Below are positions 16,252-25,425 of a DNA stretch of 64,000 bases, one piece after another (the stretch's first letter is position 1; each line of letters opens with the position of its first letter). Source of the DNA: G965240465 sp965249525 (GTDB taxonomy: Bacteria > SAR324 > JACQKK01); contig OZ252237.1 of assembly GCA_965249525.1 (NCBI GenBank), positions 372,001 through 436,000 of the forward strand, read 5' to 3'. The position numbers and the translations under genes are program-made. Under the pieces are notes generated by a model. The model worked only from the letters and a program-made list of their open reading frames with translations. It made no database searches and had not been told where the DNA came from.

Positions 16252-18186
16252 ATGGCCAAAGTAGTAGGCATTGATCTTGGCACCACCAATTCCTGTGTAT
16301 CTGTTATTGAAGGAGGAGACCCCAAGGTCATCACCAACGCAGAAGGCGCACGCACTACCCCATCCATGGTGGCCTTTACCAGCAAAAATGAACGCCTCAT
16401 TGGTCAAGTAGCCAAACGCCAAGCCATCACCAACCCCAGCAGCACCATTTACGCTATTAAACGGCTGATTGGCAGAACTTTCGATTCACCAGAAGCCAAA
16501 AAATACACTGCCAGTACTCCTTACAAAATTGTTAAAGGAGAACACGAATCCGCCGCGGTGGAAATGGGCAGTAAAAAATTCTCCCCTGCAGAAATCTCTG
16601 CTTTCATCCTGCAAAAAATGAAGCAAACCGCAGAAGATTATCTGGGAGAAACAGTCAACGAGGTGGTGATTACTGTCCCCGCCTATTTTAACGACGCCCA
16701 ACGTCAAGCCACCAAAGATGCAGGACGCATCGCCGGCCTGGAGGTGCTGCGCATTATCAATGAACCCACCGCAGCTGCTTTGGCTTATGGACTGGACAAA
16801 AAGAAAGATGAGAAAATCGTAGTCTATGACCTAGGAGGCGGCACCTTTGATATCTCCATTTTGGAATTGGGCGATGGGGTGTTTGAGGTGAAATCCACCA
16901 ATGGCGATACCTTCCTGGGAGGAGAAGACTTTGATGACCGCATCATTAATTATCTGGCTGACGAATTCAAAAAAGATCAAAGTATTGACCTCAAACAAGA
17001 CAAAATGGCTTTGCAGCGCTTAAAGGAAGCAGCGGAAAAAGCCAAGCAGGAACTTTCTTCCTCTATGGAAACCGAGGTCAATCTGCCCTTTATTACTGCA
17101 GATGCTGCCGGCCCTAAGCACCTGAACATTCGCTTAACGCGTTCTAAGCTGGAACAGCTGGTGGAAGATTTGGTGCAAAAAACCTTGGTGCCTTGCAAAA
17201 AAGCCCTCAAAGATGCCAGTTGTACGGCATCAGACATCAATGAAGTGATTTTGGTGGGTGGCATGACCCGCATGCCGCGCATCCAAAAAGTGGTGCAAGA
17301 ATTTTTTGGCAAGTCGCCCCATCGTGGCGTGAACCCTGATGAAGTGGTGGCTATGGGCGCAGCCATTCAAGGGGCGGTGTTGAAAGGCGATGTCAAAGAT
17401 GTGCTGTTGCTGGATGTGACTCCTCTCTCCTTGGGCATTGAAACCTTGGGAGAGGTGATGACCGCCTTAATCTCGCGCAATACCACCATTCCTACCAAGA
17501 AGAGCCAGGTGTTCTCCACCGCAGCCGATAACCAACCCGCAGTAAGCGTCCATGTGCTGCAAGGAGAGCGCCCCATGGCCAGCGACAACAAAACCCTGGG
17601 ACGTTTTGAACTCACGGGTATTCCCCCTGCGCGCCGCGGACTCCCGCAAATTGAAGTAACCTTTGATATTGACGCCAACGGCATCGTGAATGTTTCTGCT
17701 AAAGATTTGGGGACGGGCAAGTCTCAGGAAATTCGCATCACGGCTTCCAGTGGTCTTGATGAAAAAGAAATTGAACGTATGGTGAAAGAGGCCAAGGAAT
17801 ACGCCTCCCAAGATGCCAAACGCAAAGACGAAGCGGAAATCAAGAATCAGGCGGAAACCCTGATTTATGCTACCGATAAAGCCCTGTCTGAAGCTGCCGA
17901 TAAAATCAGCGAGGATAAAAAACAAGAGGTGCAAAAAGCCTTGGATAGTTTAAAAGAGGCTATCAACAGCGGAGACAAAGAAAAAATCGCCAGCAGTTCA
18001 GAAAATTTGACAAAGGTATCTCATGAGTTGGCTGAGGTGATGTACAAGCAGGCTGCCGAGGCTAAACAGGCGAGCGAGGCAGATTCAGAGTCTGCTGGTG
18101 GGGATGCTGCTGCTAAAAAGCATCAGGACGATAATGTGGTAGAGGCAGATTTTAAAGAAGTTGATGACAAGAAAAAGGAAAAGTAG
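16252..18186 (+). CDS. dnaK: Chaperone DnaK (Hsp70)
   Basis: 644 residues with the Hsp70 signatures GIDLGTTNSCVSV, VYDLGGGTFDISIL and VILVGGMTRMPRIQKVV, then the substrate-binding domain and a Lys/Glu-rich lid ending KKEK. AGGAG lies before the ATG. It is the third gene of hrcA-grpE-dnaK-dnaJ; only 42 bp separate it from grpE. Confidence 0.98.
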   Translation: MAKVVGIDLGTTNSCVSVIEGGDPKVITNAEGARTTPSMVAFTSKNERLIGQVAKRQAITNPSSTIYAIKRLIGRTFDSPEAKKYTASTPYKIVKGEHESAAVEMGSKKFSPAEISAFILQKMKQTAEDYLGETVNEVVITVPAYFNDAQRQATKDAGRIAGLEVLRIINEPTAAALAYGLDKKKDEKIVVYDLGGGTFDISILELGDGVFEVKSTNGDTFLGGEDFDDRIINYLADEFKKDQSIDLKQDKMALQRLKEAAEKAKQELSSSMETEVNLPFITADAAGPKHLNIRLTRSKLEQLVEDLVQKTLVPCKKALKDASCTASDINEVILVGGMTRMPRIQKVVQEFFGKSPHRGVNPDEVVAMGAAIQGAVLKGDVKDVLLLDVTPLSLGIETLGEVMTALISRNTTIPTKKSQVFSTAADNQPAVSVHVLQGERPMASDNKTLGRFELTGIPPARRGLPQIEVTFDIDANGIVNVSAKDLGTGKSQEIRITASSGLDEKEIERMVKEAKEYASQDAKRKDEAEIKNQAETLIYATDKALSEAADKISEDKKQEVQKALDSLKEAINSGDKEKIASSSENLTKVSHELAEVMYKQAAEAKQASEADSESAGGDAAAKKHQDDNVVEADFKEVDDKKKEK

Positions 18187-18337
18187 GGTGGAGTTGGCTG
18201 GCGGGTTTTTCTGCAAAGACGGGGGTTACAGCAGGTGGCTTTGATGAATGGCTTGAGGTTGTTTTGCGGTTCAGTGAGTCTGTGCCAGCATGTATGGTGA
18301 GAAGCTGTGGTTTTTTGATTTTTTTGAGTAGCTGCAC

Positions 18338-19450
18338 ATGTCCAAAGATTACTACCAGATTCTTGGTGTGGAGCGCGGTGCCAGCGGGGATGATATCAAA
18401 CGCGCCTACCGCAAGGTGGCTATGCGCTGGCATCCCGACCGCAACGCTGGCGATAAAGAAGCCGAAGTCAAATTCAAAGAAGCATCAGAAGCCTACGCAG
18501 TCCTAAGTGATGCCAGCAAGCGCACCCAATATGATCGCTTCGGGCGTGTGGAGGGCATGCAGGATTTTGACTTTGAATCGGTTTTCTCTGGTATGGGTGG
18601 CGGTTTTGGAGATGTCTTCGGTGATATTTTCAGCGAATTCTTCGGCGGCGGACGAACAGGCGGGCGCCGCGTTCGCCGAGGCAGAGACCTTGAGTACGAT
18701 TTAGAACTGGACTTCAAAGAAGCTGCCTTTGGTGTCATGCACCATATCCAAATCCCTCGGCGTGATGAATGTTCTGCTTGTGGTGGACTGGGGGCGCGTT
18801 CTGCTACGGATATTCAAGTTTGTGGCACCTGTCAGGGTTCGGGGCAGCAGCGGGTGCAGCAAGGTTTCTTCGCAGTTGCCACCACCTGCAACCGCTGCGG
18901 AGGCAAGGGAAAAATCATCCACGCTGCCTGCAGCAAATGCAGAGGACAAGGCATCTTCCAACAAAACCACCGCCTTCAAGTTAACATCCCCTCAGGCGTG
19001 CAAGATGGCGCACAACTCAGACTCAGTGGTGAAGGCGAAGCCGGCGAAAACCAAGCCCCTCATGGAGATCTCTACCTGCGCATCCATATCCGCCCCCACA
19101 CCCTCTTTGAACGCAATGACAACAACCTCCTCTGTGAAATGCCCTTGGATTTCATCACCGCAACCCTAGGTGGCGAAGTCACCGTGCCCACCCTAGATGG
19201 CAAAGTCAGCCTCTCCATTCCCTCCGGCACCGAAAGCGGCAAGGTCTTTCGCATTCGCGGACATGGCATTCCCAAACTCGGCACCAAATCCCGCGGCGAC
19301 CTTTATGTACATGTCTCCATCAGCGTTCCCTCACGCATGAGCAAAAAACAACGCGCCCTCTTAGAGGAATTCCAACAACTCCAGCACCAAGAACACACCG
19401 CCCAATACCCCTCACAAGAAGCATTTGAACGCAAAGCACAGCATGCCTAA
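18338..19450 (+). CDS. dnaJ: Chaperone DnaJ (Hsp40)
   Basis: 370 residues: J domain with HPD (MRWHPDRNAGD, about residues 32-34), a Gly/Phe linker, and four zinc-binding repeats CSACGGLG, CGTCQGSG, CNRCGGKG, CSKCRGQG, then the substrate-binding C-terminal domains. It stimulates DnaK ATPase. A 151-bp spacer separates it from dnaK, and no good ribosome site is seen at its ATG. Confidence 0.97.
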   Translation: MSKDYYQILGVERGASGDDIKRAYRKVAMRWHPDRNAGDKEAEVKFKEASEAYAVLSDASKRTQYDRFGRVEGMQDFDFESVFSGMGGGFGDVFGDIFSEFFGGGRTGGRRVRRGRDLEYDLELDFKEAAFGVMHHIQIPRRDECSACGGLGARSATDIQVCGTCQGSGQQRVQQGFFAVATTCNRCGGKGKIIHAACSKCRGQGIFQQNHRLQVNIPSGVQDGAQLRLSGEGEAGENQAPHGDLYLRIHIRPHTLFERNDNNLLCEMPLDFITATLGGEVTVPTLDGKVSLSIPSGTESGKVFRIRGHGIPKLGTKSRGDLYVHVSISVPSRMSKKQRALLEEFQQLQHQEHTAQYPSQEAFERKAQHA

Positions 19451-19499
19451 TCTCCCGCTCGCTTCTTTCTCCCCCCCAACCAATTCCAGCCCCCCCAAA

Positions 19500-20636
19500 A
19501 TGTCCCTCCAACGGAACATCTTCATCCTACTTGCCGCCACACTTCTGCTCGCAAAGCCTCTGGTGTACGCACAGCAAATTAAATACCAGCGCCACGACTC
19601 ATACAACGAAGTCCGCTACCAGTACACCTTCAAAGATGCCCGCAAACACAAGTGGGAACTGGACTTCACCCTTCCCCTCAAAGAAGTAGAACAATCCCTT
19701 AACCTCATCCCCGCAGAAGAACGCATTCAAGCAGATATCCAAAAAGCCCTAGACAGCTTCGTTGCTCACCTCAACCGTACCAACAACCAACGCCAGCAAG
19801 ATGAACTCCAAGAACATTTCCGCCAGCTGGAAGCCATCGCTGAAAACTACAACGCAGACCTGCCCCACGGCATACGAATCTGGGTAAAACAAAAAGACAA
19901 CCAACTCCAATACGGCCATAAAGGAGGTGGACAGCCTCTGCTGCTTAAAGAACATCGCATCGTAAAAGCCAAACTGGATAAAGCTCTAGGTGAAATACAA
20001 AAAGTCCACCAACAATTTCGCCAAGGCTTTGAAGAACGCTGGGTGAAAAATCACCAAGCACGACAACAGCAAGCCAACCAGCAGGCAAAAAAAATCCGCA
20101 GACAGCACCTCGCCAGCAGCTATCTGGTTGAAGATGAACAACTGGGATTTGTACGCTTAGACTATTCCCGTATCGCCAAAGTCTATCAAGAGACTCTCGC
20201 CCCCCTGGCACTGCGCTTCAGTCGCTCAGTATTGGATGACCGTGCCCGCATCCAACTCGCTTTAAATTTCTTCCAAGCCATTCCTTACTCCCAGCTACGC
20301 AACCGCAATCGCAGCGGCATTGCTGGCTTTGTCTCTCCCCCGGCGCTGCTGCATATCAACCAAGGCGATTGCGACACCAAGGCCACCGCCATGTCCGCCG
20401 TCTTAGCCCAGCTGGTGCCACAACGCCAGGTGGTCATGGTGCTGATTAAAGAGCACGCCTTTTTAGGCGTGGCTTTAACTCCACAAAGAGGGGACGTCAT
20501 CTATGAATACCAAGGACTGGAATATGTACTAATGGAACCTGCAGGTCCCGCCCTGCTGCCCTTAGGAAAAATCAGCCGCCGCAGCAAATCTGCCGTAAAA
20601 CAAGCACAAGTACAGCAAGTACTGCGAATGGGCTAA
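19500..20636 (+). CDS. Secreted transglutaminase-like (cysteine peptidase fold) protein
   Basis: The N-terminus MSLQRNIFILLAATLLLAKP is a signal peptide with probable cleavage after VYA. The middle is helical and Gln-rich. The C-terminal part has INQGDCDTKATAMSAVL with a candidate catalytic Cys, then KEHAFLG (His) and VLMEPAG, a transglutaminase-like order. Earlier in-frame starts (TTG 19425, ATG 19443) overlap the end of dnaJ; the chosen ATG gives the best signal peptide. Probably periplasmic; substrate unknown. Confidence 0.7.
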   Translation: MSLQRNIFILLAATLLLAKPLVYAQQIKYQRHDSYNEVRYQYTFKDARKHKWELDFTLPLKEVEQSLNLIPAEERIQADIQKALDSFVAHLNRTNNQRQQDELQEHFRQLEAIAENYNADLPHGIRIWVKQKDNQLQYGHKGGGQPLLLKEHRIVKAKLDKALGEIQKVHQQFRQGFEERWVKNHQARQQQANQQAKKIRRQHLASSYLVEDEQLGFVRLDYSRIAKVYQETLAPLALRFSRSVLDDRARIQLALNFFQAIPYSQLRNRNRSGIAGFVSPPALLHINQGDCDTKATAMSAVLAQLVPQRQVVMVLIKEHAFLGVALTPQRGDVIYEYQGLEYVLMEPAGPALLPLGKISRRSKSAVKQAQVQQVLRMG

Positions 20637-20729
20637 GCAGGCAGTATGGTCTATTATTGATATCAAGCATCTGCCATACGCGCTTAAGCGCCTAAGTGTA
20701 ATGGCTGCCTCGGCTGCCTCTGTTTTTCC

Positions 20730-22058
20730 TCAACTTTTATGGGCTTTGCTATGCGCTTGCTGAGAAAAAAGTTTTGGGGTGTATATACCTAAGTTTCCCA
20801 TATCAATGGCATGTTTTTGCATGACCACAATATATTCCTTAGTCATTGTGGTGGATGTATGACCGATTTTATTGATGGGGCTGTTTTTGCTGGGCATCCT
20901 CTTGTGGGGAATACTCCTGATAAAAGTCTTTTTATATGCAAATCCGTATTGCTCAAATATATCCTTGGTGATGGCATCTGTAGGAAGCGTTATGTTTTTT
21001 ACCCTGCGATTACCAACCACATAGCAGGCGTGACCGTTCTTTTTTACCACGCTGGAAACATGGGAAATTGACCGAATATAATCTGCATAAAAGCTATAAA
21101 CCTCTTTTGCTCTTTTTTCGTCCGATTCGCCTATTTGTTCCACTATTTTGTCAATCATATCAAAACCAGTTTTCTCAATTTTTCTTGGGGTTCCACCCAT
21201 TAATTGATTGTCAACTTGATGGGCATTCTCCACCCCCAGCCACTGGTTGGCTAACCGCGAGAATTGACCATAGGCAACAGTGGTTTTGCTATCTCCATAA
21301 GGCGGCGATGTAAGCACCATATCAATAGAATTTTTGGGGATGGCATCTATGGTTTTTGAGGAATTGAAGCCATATATTTTGGCATAGGCAGCATTAGACT
21401 GGATTTTTTTAAGATAGCTTTCCAAACCGATTCTATTCCTTTGCAGCTTGGCAGTTATAATAGAAAAAACATCTGGATTAAATTTTTCCCTTTGTACTTC
21501 TTTCATTCTGAACAATTTAAATTCACCATTTCTGGTCAGACTGCTTTCCCTCACGGTTTCACTGAATGCTGTAAAGAAGAATTGTCTTATTTTTTTATCC
21601 TGAATTCCGTCAATAAAATTTTTCACCACCGCCAGTTTTTCTTTGGTTTCTTGCTTGAACCAAAAATCAATATTGTTGAAGGTTGGTATCATCACATGCA
21701 GCTGATGCATGCCAGAATTCAGCGGTGCTAAAAAGCCGCCAAATGCTTTCAAATACCCATCTAATTTTTGGGGTTCAATGCGGGAGGTTTTGGTTTCGGC
21801 AATCAGTCTCGCTAGTGGATTAACATCGGTTCCATGTGCATGGATAGCTCTTATATTGGCTTCTACCAGCGATGTGCCAGTACCGCAGTAAGGATCAAAA
21901 AGTGTTTTTGCCCCTTTTCCATATTGGTCAATTAAGCGGGCCGCAATTTGCGGAATCATCATTGCAGGATAATTGTGATAGCAGTGGGTGTCTGTCTTGG
22001 TGTTGGCTTTTCTAAAATCCCAGCTTCCATCATTGTATATATGGGGGGAGTTCATCAT
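20730..22058 (-). CDS. DNA methyltransferase (TSPPY type, probable N4-cytosine)
   Basis: 442 residues with the SAM motif FDPYCGTGTS (from about 54) ahead of the catalytic TSPPY (S251-Y254). The SPPY form is typical of N4-cytosine methylases. It is the last of three minus-strand genes: methylase, small nuclease, methylase. Two methylases in one locus suggest an asymmetric recognition site with one enzyme per strand. Its last codons share 17 identical bases with the end of the nuclease gene. Confidence 0.85.
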   Translation of the reverse strand: MMNSPHIYNDGSWDFRKANTKTDTHCYHNYPAMMIPQIAARLIDQYGKGAKTLFDPYCGTGTSLVEANIRAIHAHGTDVNPLARLIAETKTSRIEPQKLDGYLKAFGGFLAPLNSGMHQLHVMIPTFNNIDFWFKQETKEKLAVVKNFIDGIQDKKIRQFFFTAFSETVRESSLTRNGEFKLFRMKEVQREKFNPDVFSIITAKLQRNRIGLESYLKKIQSNAAYAKIYGFNSSKTIDAIPKNSIDMVLTSPPYGDSKTTVAYGQFSRLANQWLGVENAHQVDNQLMGGTPRKIEKTGFDMIDKIVEQIGESDEKRAKEVYSFYADYIRSISHVSSVVKKNGHACYVVGNRRVKNITLPTDAITKDIFEQYGFAYKKTFIRSIPHKRMPSKNSPINKIGHTSTTMTKEYIVVMQKHAIDMGNLGIYTPKLFSQQAHSKAHKS

Positions 22059-22096
22059 ATTAGATATCCTCTATTCTCTGGAATAATAGGGGCTTG

Positions 22097-22588
22097 CTAT
22101 GCGCTTGCTGCAAAAATTCTAGCTACAAACGCTGCTTCTTTGCAGCGGATGAGAATTTCCCAATCGTTTTTGGCTTGTGGGATCTTATTTACCGATAGGC
22201 TGCCTTTGCCTATCTTCTCTATGTATAGGGTGGGGATAAAGTAAAAATTGACCTCTACATCGCCATTGTCTCAAATGGATTCTACTCCCACAACAATGTC
22301 AGATGTATGGGTACTTTGCGTGTATTCTTTAACCCCAGATTTATAGCTGCGGTCTCTGCCTCCCCTCACTCCTCCCTTAAAAGATACACTCTTTGACCTT
22401 GAGAGTGTCTTTACCTGAACACGAAGGGTTTCATGGGTGCTTCTCTCAACAATTATATCGTATGTTGAGTGAGGCAAATCCACCTTTGAAGCGTTGTAGC
22501 CGCGTTCCAACAATGCTGCCAGTAATCTGTTCTCATTGGCAAATCCCTTTGCTGAGGCCAATTTTCCCCTGGATGTTTCATCACTCAT
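22097..22588 (-). pseudogene. Restriction-type nuclease gene with an in-frame TGA at codon 106
   Basis: The frame starts at 22588, overlapping the upstream methylase stop by 4 nt, and reads 105 codons to TGA at 22273-22271. It continues without another stop for 57 codons (NGDVEVNFYFIPTLYIEKIGK onward) to TAG at 22099-22097. The protein-like sequence on both sides shows one gene of 163 codons. YDIIVE...RVQVKT fits a PD-(D/E)XK-like core (D44, Q58-x-K60). TGA is one transition from CGA (Arg). It may be a nonsense mutation, a recoded codon or readthrough. The C-terminal part resembles restriction endonucleases. Confidence 0.7.
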
Positions 22589-23856
22589 TTTCTTAGCACC
22601 AGCACGTAATCATGGTTAATGCGTTCTGGACGTGGCAGCTTGATAAAATGGTTAATAATAGCCGACACAAAACAACACTCCACTTGGTAGCCTATGCTTG
22701 GGGCTTGTGCCTTTAAATATCGCCAGGTTTCAAAGGCGATGCCTCGCACCAGATTGTTGCCGATAACCAGCACATAAGCACGACCAGGCTTGAGTACGCG
22801 GTACACTTGCTGGAGATTGGTAATCATGTCGTTGATATACTTGGTGGCGATAAAGGCACGGCGTGGGTCAATTGCGTAAATGCGCTGGATGACTTCATCA
22901 GCAGGTTGGCAACCGGTGCGATGCAGGGTGGCGTACTGCTTGCGGAAGACCACTTCTGTACCCACATGGAGACTCTTGAAGGGTTGCAGGGAACCGTTGG
23001 CTAGTCCCAGCCAATACATTTCCAGTTGGTGGGTGCGCGGGTAATCTACCGCATTGAGGTATGGGGGTGAGGTGAGGACGAGGTCAAAAGTGTTGTTGTC
23101 ATAAGCCGAGAGATTGCGGGCATCTGCGTTGTCGGGAATGATCACCTGACCGCTGGGGTTAGCGTCTGCAAAGTCCAGCATGTTTTGCACTTGTACATCA
23201 ATGCGCTTTATAAACAGTTCTATGGCTGCACGGGGATGGACTTGCTTGCCAAGTTTCTTTCTGATGACCGTTCTTGTGCAATTGTTGTCTGCCTCTGATA
23301 CCTGTCTGATGACAGAAGAAAAACAGACCAGGAAAAAGTTCTTAATGACTTGGCGGGCGGGCAAGCATTCAATGGAGTTTTTGATGTACGCCAATTCTTT
23401 TAAGATATACCCCTTGAACCACTTGTCACGGTAAGGAAAGTGAGGAATGCCGTTGATGGGGTTGGCTTCATTATAGTCAACTATTGCCTGTCGAATTATT
23501 CCATACGCCAGCTTCAATTCGTCTGGGGGCAAGGGTGTGGTTTTCACCCGTGCCAGAAATTTTGAGAAAGGGTCAATATCTACGCCAATGCTGTTACGTC
23601 CCAAGAGTGTGGCTTCCAGGTTGGTGGTGCCGCTGCCTGCGAAGGGGTCAAGAATCAGATCACCCTCTTTTGAGTAGTGCTCAATGATCCAGCGTGGCAA
23701 TTCAGGGAAAAACTTGGCGGGATATTTGTGGATTCCGTGCGTCATGGCACGCTGGTCTTTGCTGATAAACAAAAACCTGGCGCCATTGCGGGGTTTCATA
23801 TCAACGGGAATGGTGCCCTCAATTCTGATAGCATCCTGCTGTGGTGTCACTTCCAT
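22585..23856 (-). CDS. DNA methyltransferase (TSPPY type, probable N4-cytosine)
   Basis: 423 residues with a motif I LDPFAGSGTTNLEA (from about 69) and catalytic TSPPY (S263-Y266), then VLKPGRAYVLVIGNN. The N-terminal HGIHKYPAKFFPELPRWII is typical of this methylase group. It is first of the three-gene modification locus and overlaps the nuclease gene by 4 nt. It should protect host DNA; with the nuclease interrupted it may now act as an orphan methylase. Confidence 0.88.
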   Translation of the reverse strand: MEVTPQQDAIRIEGTIPVDMKPRNGARFLFISKDQRAMTHGIHKYPAKFFPELPRWIIEHYSKEGDLILDPFAGSGTTNLEATLLGRNSIGVDIDPFSKFLARVKTTPLPPDELKLAYGIIRQAIVDYNEANPINGIPHFPYRDKWFKGYILKELAYIKNSIECLPARQVIKNFFLVCFSSVIRQVSEADNNCTRTVIRKKLGKQVHPRAAIELFIKRIDVQVQNMLDFADANPSGQVIIPDNADARNLSAYDNNTFDLVLTSPPYLNAVDYPRTHQLEMYWLGLANGSLQPFKSLHVGTEVVFRKQYATLHRTGCQPADEVIQRIYAIDPRRAFIATKYINDMITNLQQVYRVLKPGRAYVLVIGNNLVRGIAFETWRYLKAQAPSIGYQVECCFVSAIINHFIKLPRPERINHDYVLVLRK

Positions 23857-23922
23857 GTGAGCTTATTCTGTTGGTTTGCTAAGAAGACGCTAATCTGCGT
23901 GATGGACTATGGATAGCATAAG

Positions 23923-24744
23923 TCAGCGTTTTTCGCCAATCATGCCTTGGGTGGGTGAGGATGGCTGTGCCTGGCTGCGTTTGGGGATGCGCCCTGCCCG
24001 TCTGGCATGCCAGCCGGACTCGCAAGCCAAGGCCATGGCGCGAGCCATGGTGGGGGGGTCATCTGCCTGGGCGATGGCAGTATCCAGCAGTACGCCATCA
24101 CAGCCCAATTCCATTGCCATGGTTACATCAGAGGCTGTGCCGATGCCGGCATCCACCAGTACGGGGCAGCTGACACGCTGACGAATCAGGGTCAGGTTGT
24201 AGGGATTCAGCACGCCCATGCCAGAACCAATGGGTGACCCTAGGGGCATCACGGCTACACAGCCTGCTTCGGCAAGTTTCTGGCAGGTGATGGGATCATC
24301 AATACAGTAGGGCAAAACCTCAAATTTGAGGCGGGTTAGTTCACGGGCAGCTTGCAGCAGTTTTTCAGCATCAGGGTAAAGGGTGTGTTCATCGGAAATG
24401 ACTTCCAGCTTTATCAAGTTGGTTTGCAAGGCTTGGCGGGCAAGTTCGGCTGTGTGTACGGCTTCTGCCACGGTGAAGCAGCCGGCGGTATTGGGCAGTG
24501 TTTGAATGCCTTCTTTTTTCAGCAGACCGAAGAGATCTTGCTGGCTGGTGCCGAATTGCACCCGTCGCATAGCCACAGTGACCAGCTTGGCACCGCTGGC
24601 GCGCAAAGATTCCAGCAGCAGCTGCTGACTGGGATAGCGTCCGCTGCCTAGAATCAATCGGGAGGCGATGTGATGGCTGCCCAGCTGGAGGCCGTCTGTG
24701 TAGCGGACGGGGGTGGAAGCAGAGGGATGTGGCGAGGTGGGCAT
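23923..24744 (-). CDS. thiG: Thiazole synthase ThiG
   Basis: ThiG makes the thiazole phosphate of thiamin from deoxyxylulose phosphate, dehydroglycine and ThiS thiocarboxylate. 273 residues, TIM barrel, with SRLILGSGRYPS, TVAMRRV, PNTAGCFTVAEAV, LIKLEVI, VMPLGSPIGSGMG and VLVDAGIGTASDV. The active Lys is in LIKLEV. thiS lies 33 bp upstream. No other thi genes are in the window. Confidence 0.95.
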   Translation of the reverse strand: MPTSPHPSASTPVRYTDGLQLGSHHIASRLILGSGRYPSQQLLLESLRASGAKLVTVAMRRVQFGTSQQDLFGLLKKEGIQTLPNTAGCFTVAEAVHTAELARQALQTNLIKLEVISDEHTLYPDAEKLLQAARELTRLKFEVLPYCIDDPITCQKLAEAGCVAVMPLGSPIGSGMGVLNPYNLTLIRQRVSCPVLVDAGIGTASDVTMAMELGCDGVLLDTAIAQADDPPTMARAMALACESGWHARRAGRIPKRSQAQPSSPTQGMIGEKR

Positions 24745-24777
24745 ATTGCTGCTTTTAGTGAAGGGGGTGGGGAAAGG

Positions 24778-24990
24778 TTAGCCTCCCATAGTGGCTTGTA
24801 CAATTTCCAGTTGGTCGCCATGACGGGGTTGGGTGGAATGCCAGTGAGATTGGTTGATGATTTGTCCGTTGATACTAACGGCAATGCCCTCAGAGCCTTG
24901 CATGCCCAGTTGCTGCAGCAAGTTGGAGAGGGAGGTTTGGGCGGGGAGGGTCTGTGTTTTTCCGTTGATCAGCAGGGAAATATGTTTCAT
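24778..24990 (-). CDS. thiS: Sulfur carrier protein ThiS
   Basis: 70 residues, beta-grasp carrier ending in the required Gly-Gly (VQATMGG), which is converted to a thiocarboxylate. It is paired with thiG. I see no TPP riboswitch signature upstream. Confidence 0.92.
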   Translation of the reverse strand: MKHISLLINGKTQTLPAQTSLSNLLQQLGMQGSEGIAVSINGQIINQSHWHSTQPRHGDQLEIVQATMGG

Positions 24991-25425
24991 GTGGGATGTG
25001 GCTTGGAGGGGGTGCTGGATTGATTATGCCCAGCAGGTGATGGATGTGGCAAGGAGTGGAAGAAAAAGTTGATGGTTTTGTGGGATGTTATATTGTGATA
25101 GTGGTATGTTAATATAGACAAGATGTACCAGTATTTTTATGAAGAAAAATATTTGACTTTTTGTGTGGCAAAGGGTTACATCTGAAAAGACAGGTCTTTT
25201 GAGAGAAAACCGAGTAGGATGCGGTTGAGGACTGTTTTCACTTATAAGGAATAATGGAATGTTCCGCAGAGTTTTCATAATAGCTGAACCGCAAACAAGG
25301 GTGTTATTTGCTAGCCTTTAAGGCAGCAAAACGCCTAGGATATGTATCGCTAAGGAAGCGAATTTAAAAGTATTTGATGTTAGCAAAGCGGGCAGGGAAG
25401 CCTTAGAAAAATGGATGATGCATAG
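24991..25425. other. thiS-ftsA divergent spacer
   Basis: 435 bp with no credible gene. AT-rich, with one promoter-like pair facing ftsA. No riboswitch recognised for thiS. Confidence 0.4.
25153..25181 (+). promoter_or_regulatory. Possible promoter toward ftsA
   Basis: TTGACT and TTACAT separated by 17 bp, about 245 bp upstream of ftsA. It is a sequence match only. Confidence 0.3.

Noticed and set aside
15627..16422. Antisense ORFs over the grpE/dnaK junction
   Set aside because: They mirror the 24-bp repeat and the conserved GrpE and DnaK frames; no ribosome site or homology.
22271..22273. Selenocysteine at the TGA in the nuclease gene
   Set aside because: No strong hairpin follows within the usual distance, no catalytic Cys-like context, and restriction nucleases are not known selenoproteins; a nonsense mutation is simpler.
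20730..23856. Mobile element carrying the modification locus
   Set aside because: No transposase, integrase, tRNA attachment site or flanking direct repeat is visible, although transfer remains plausible.
24991..25425. TPP riboswitch ahead of thiS
   Set aside because: No CTGAGA-type thi-box core on the minus strand upstream of thiS.
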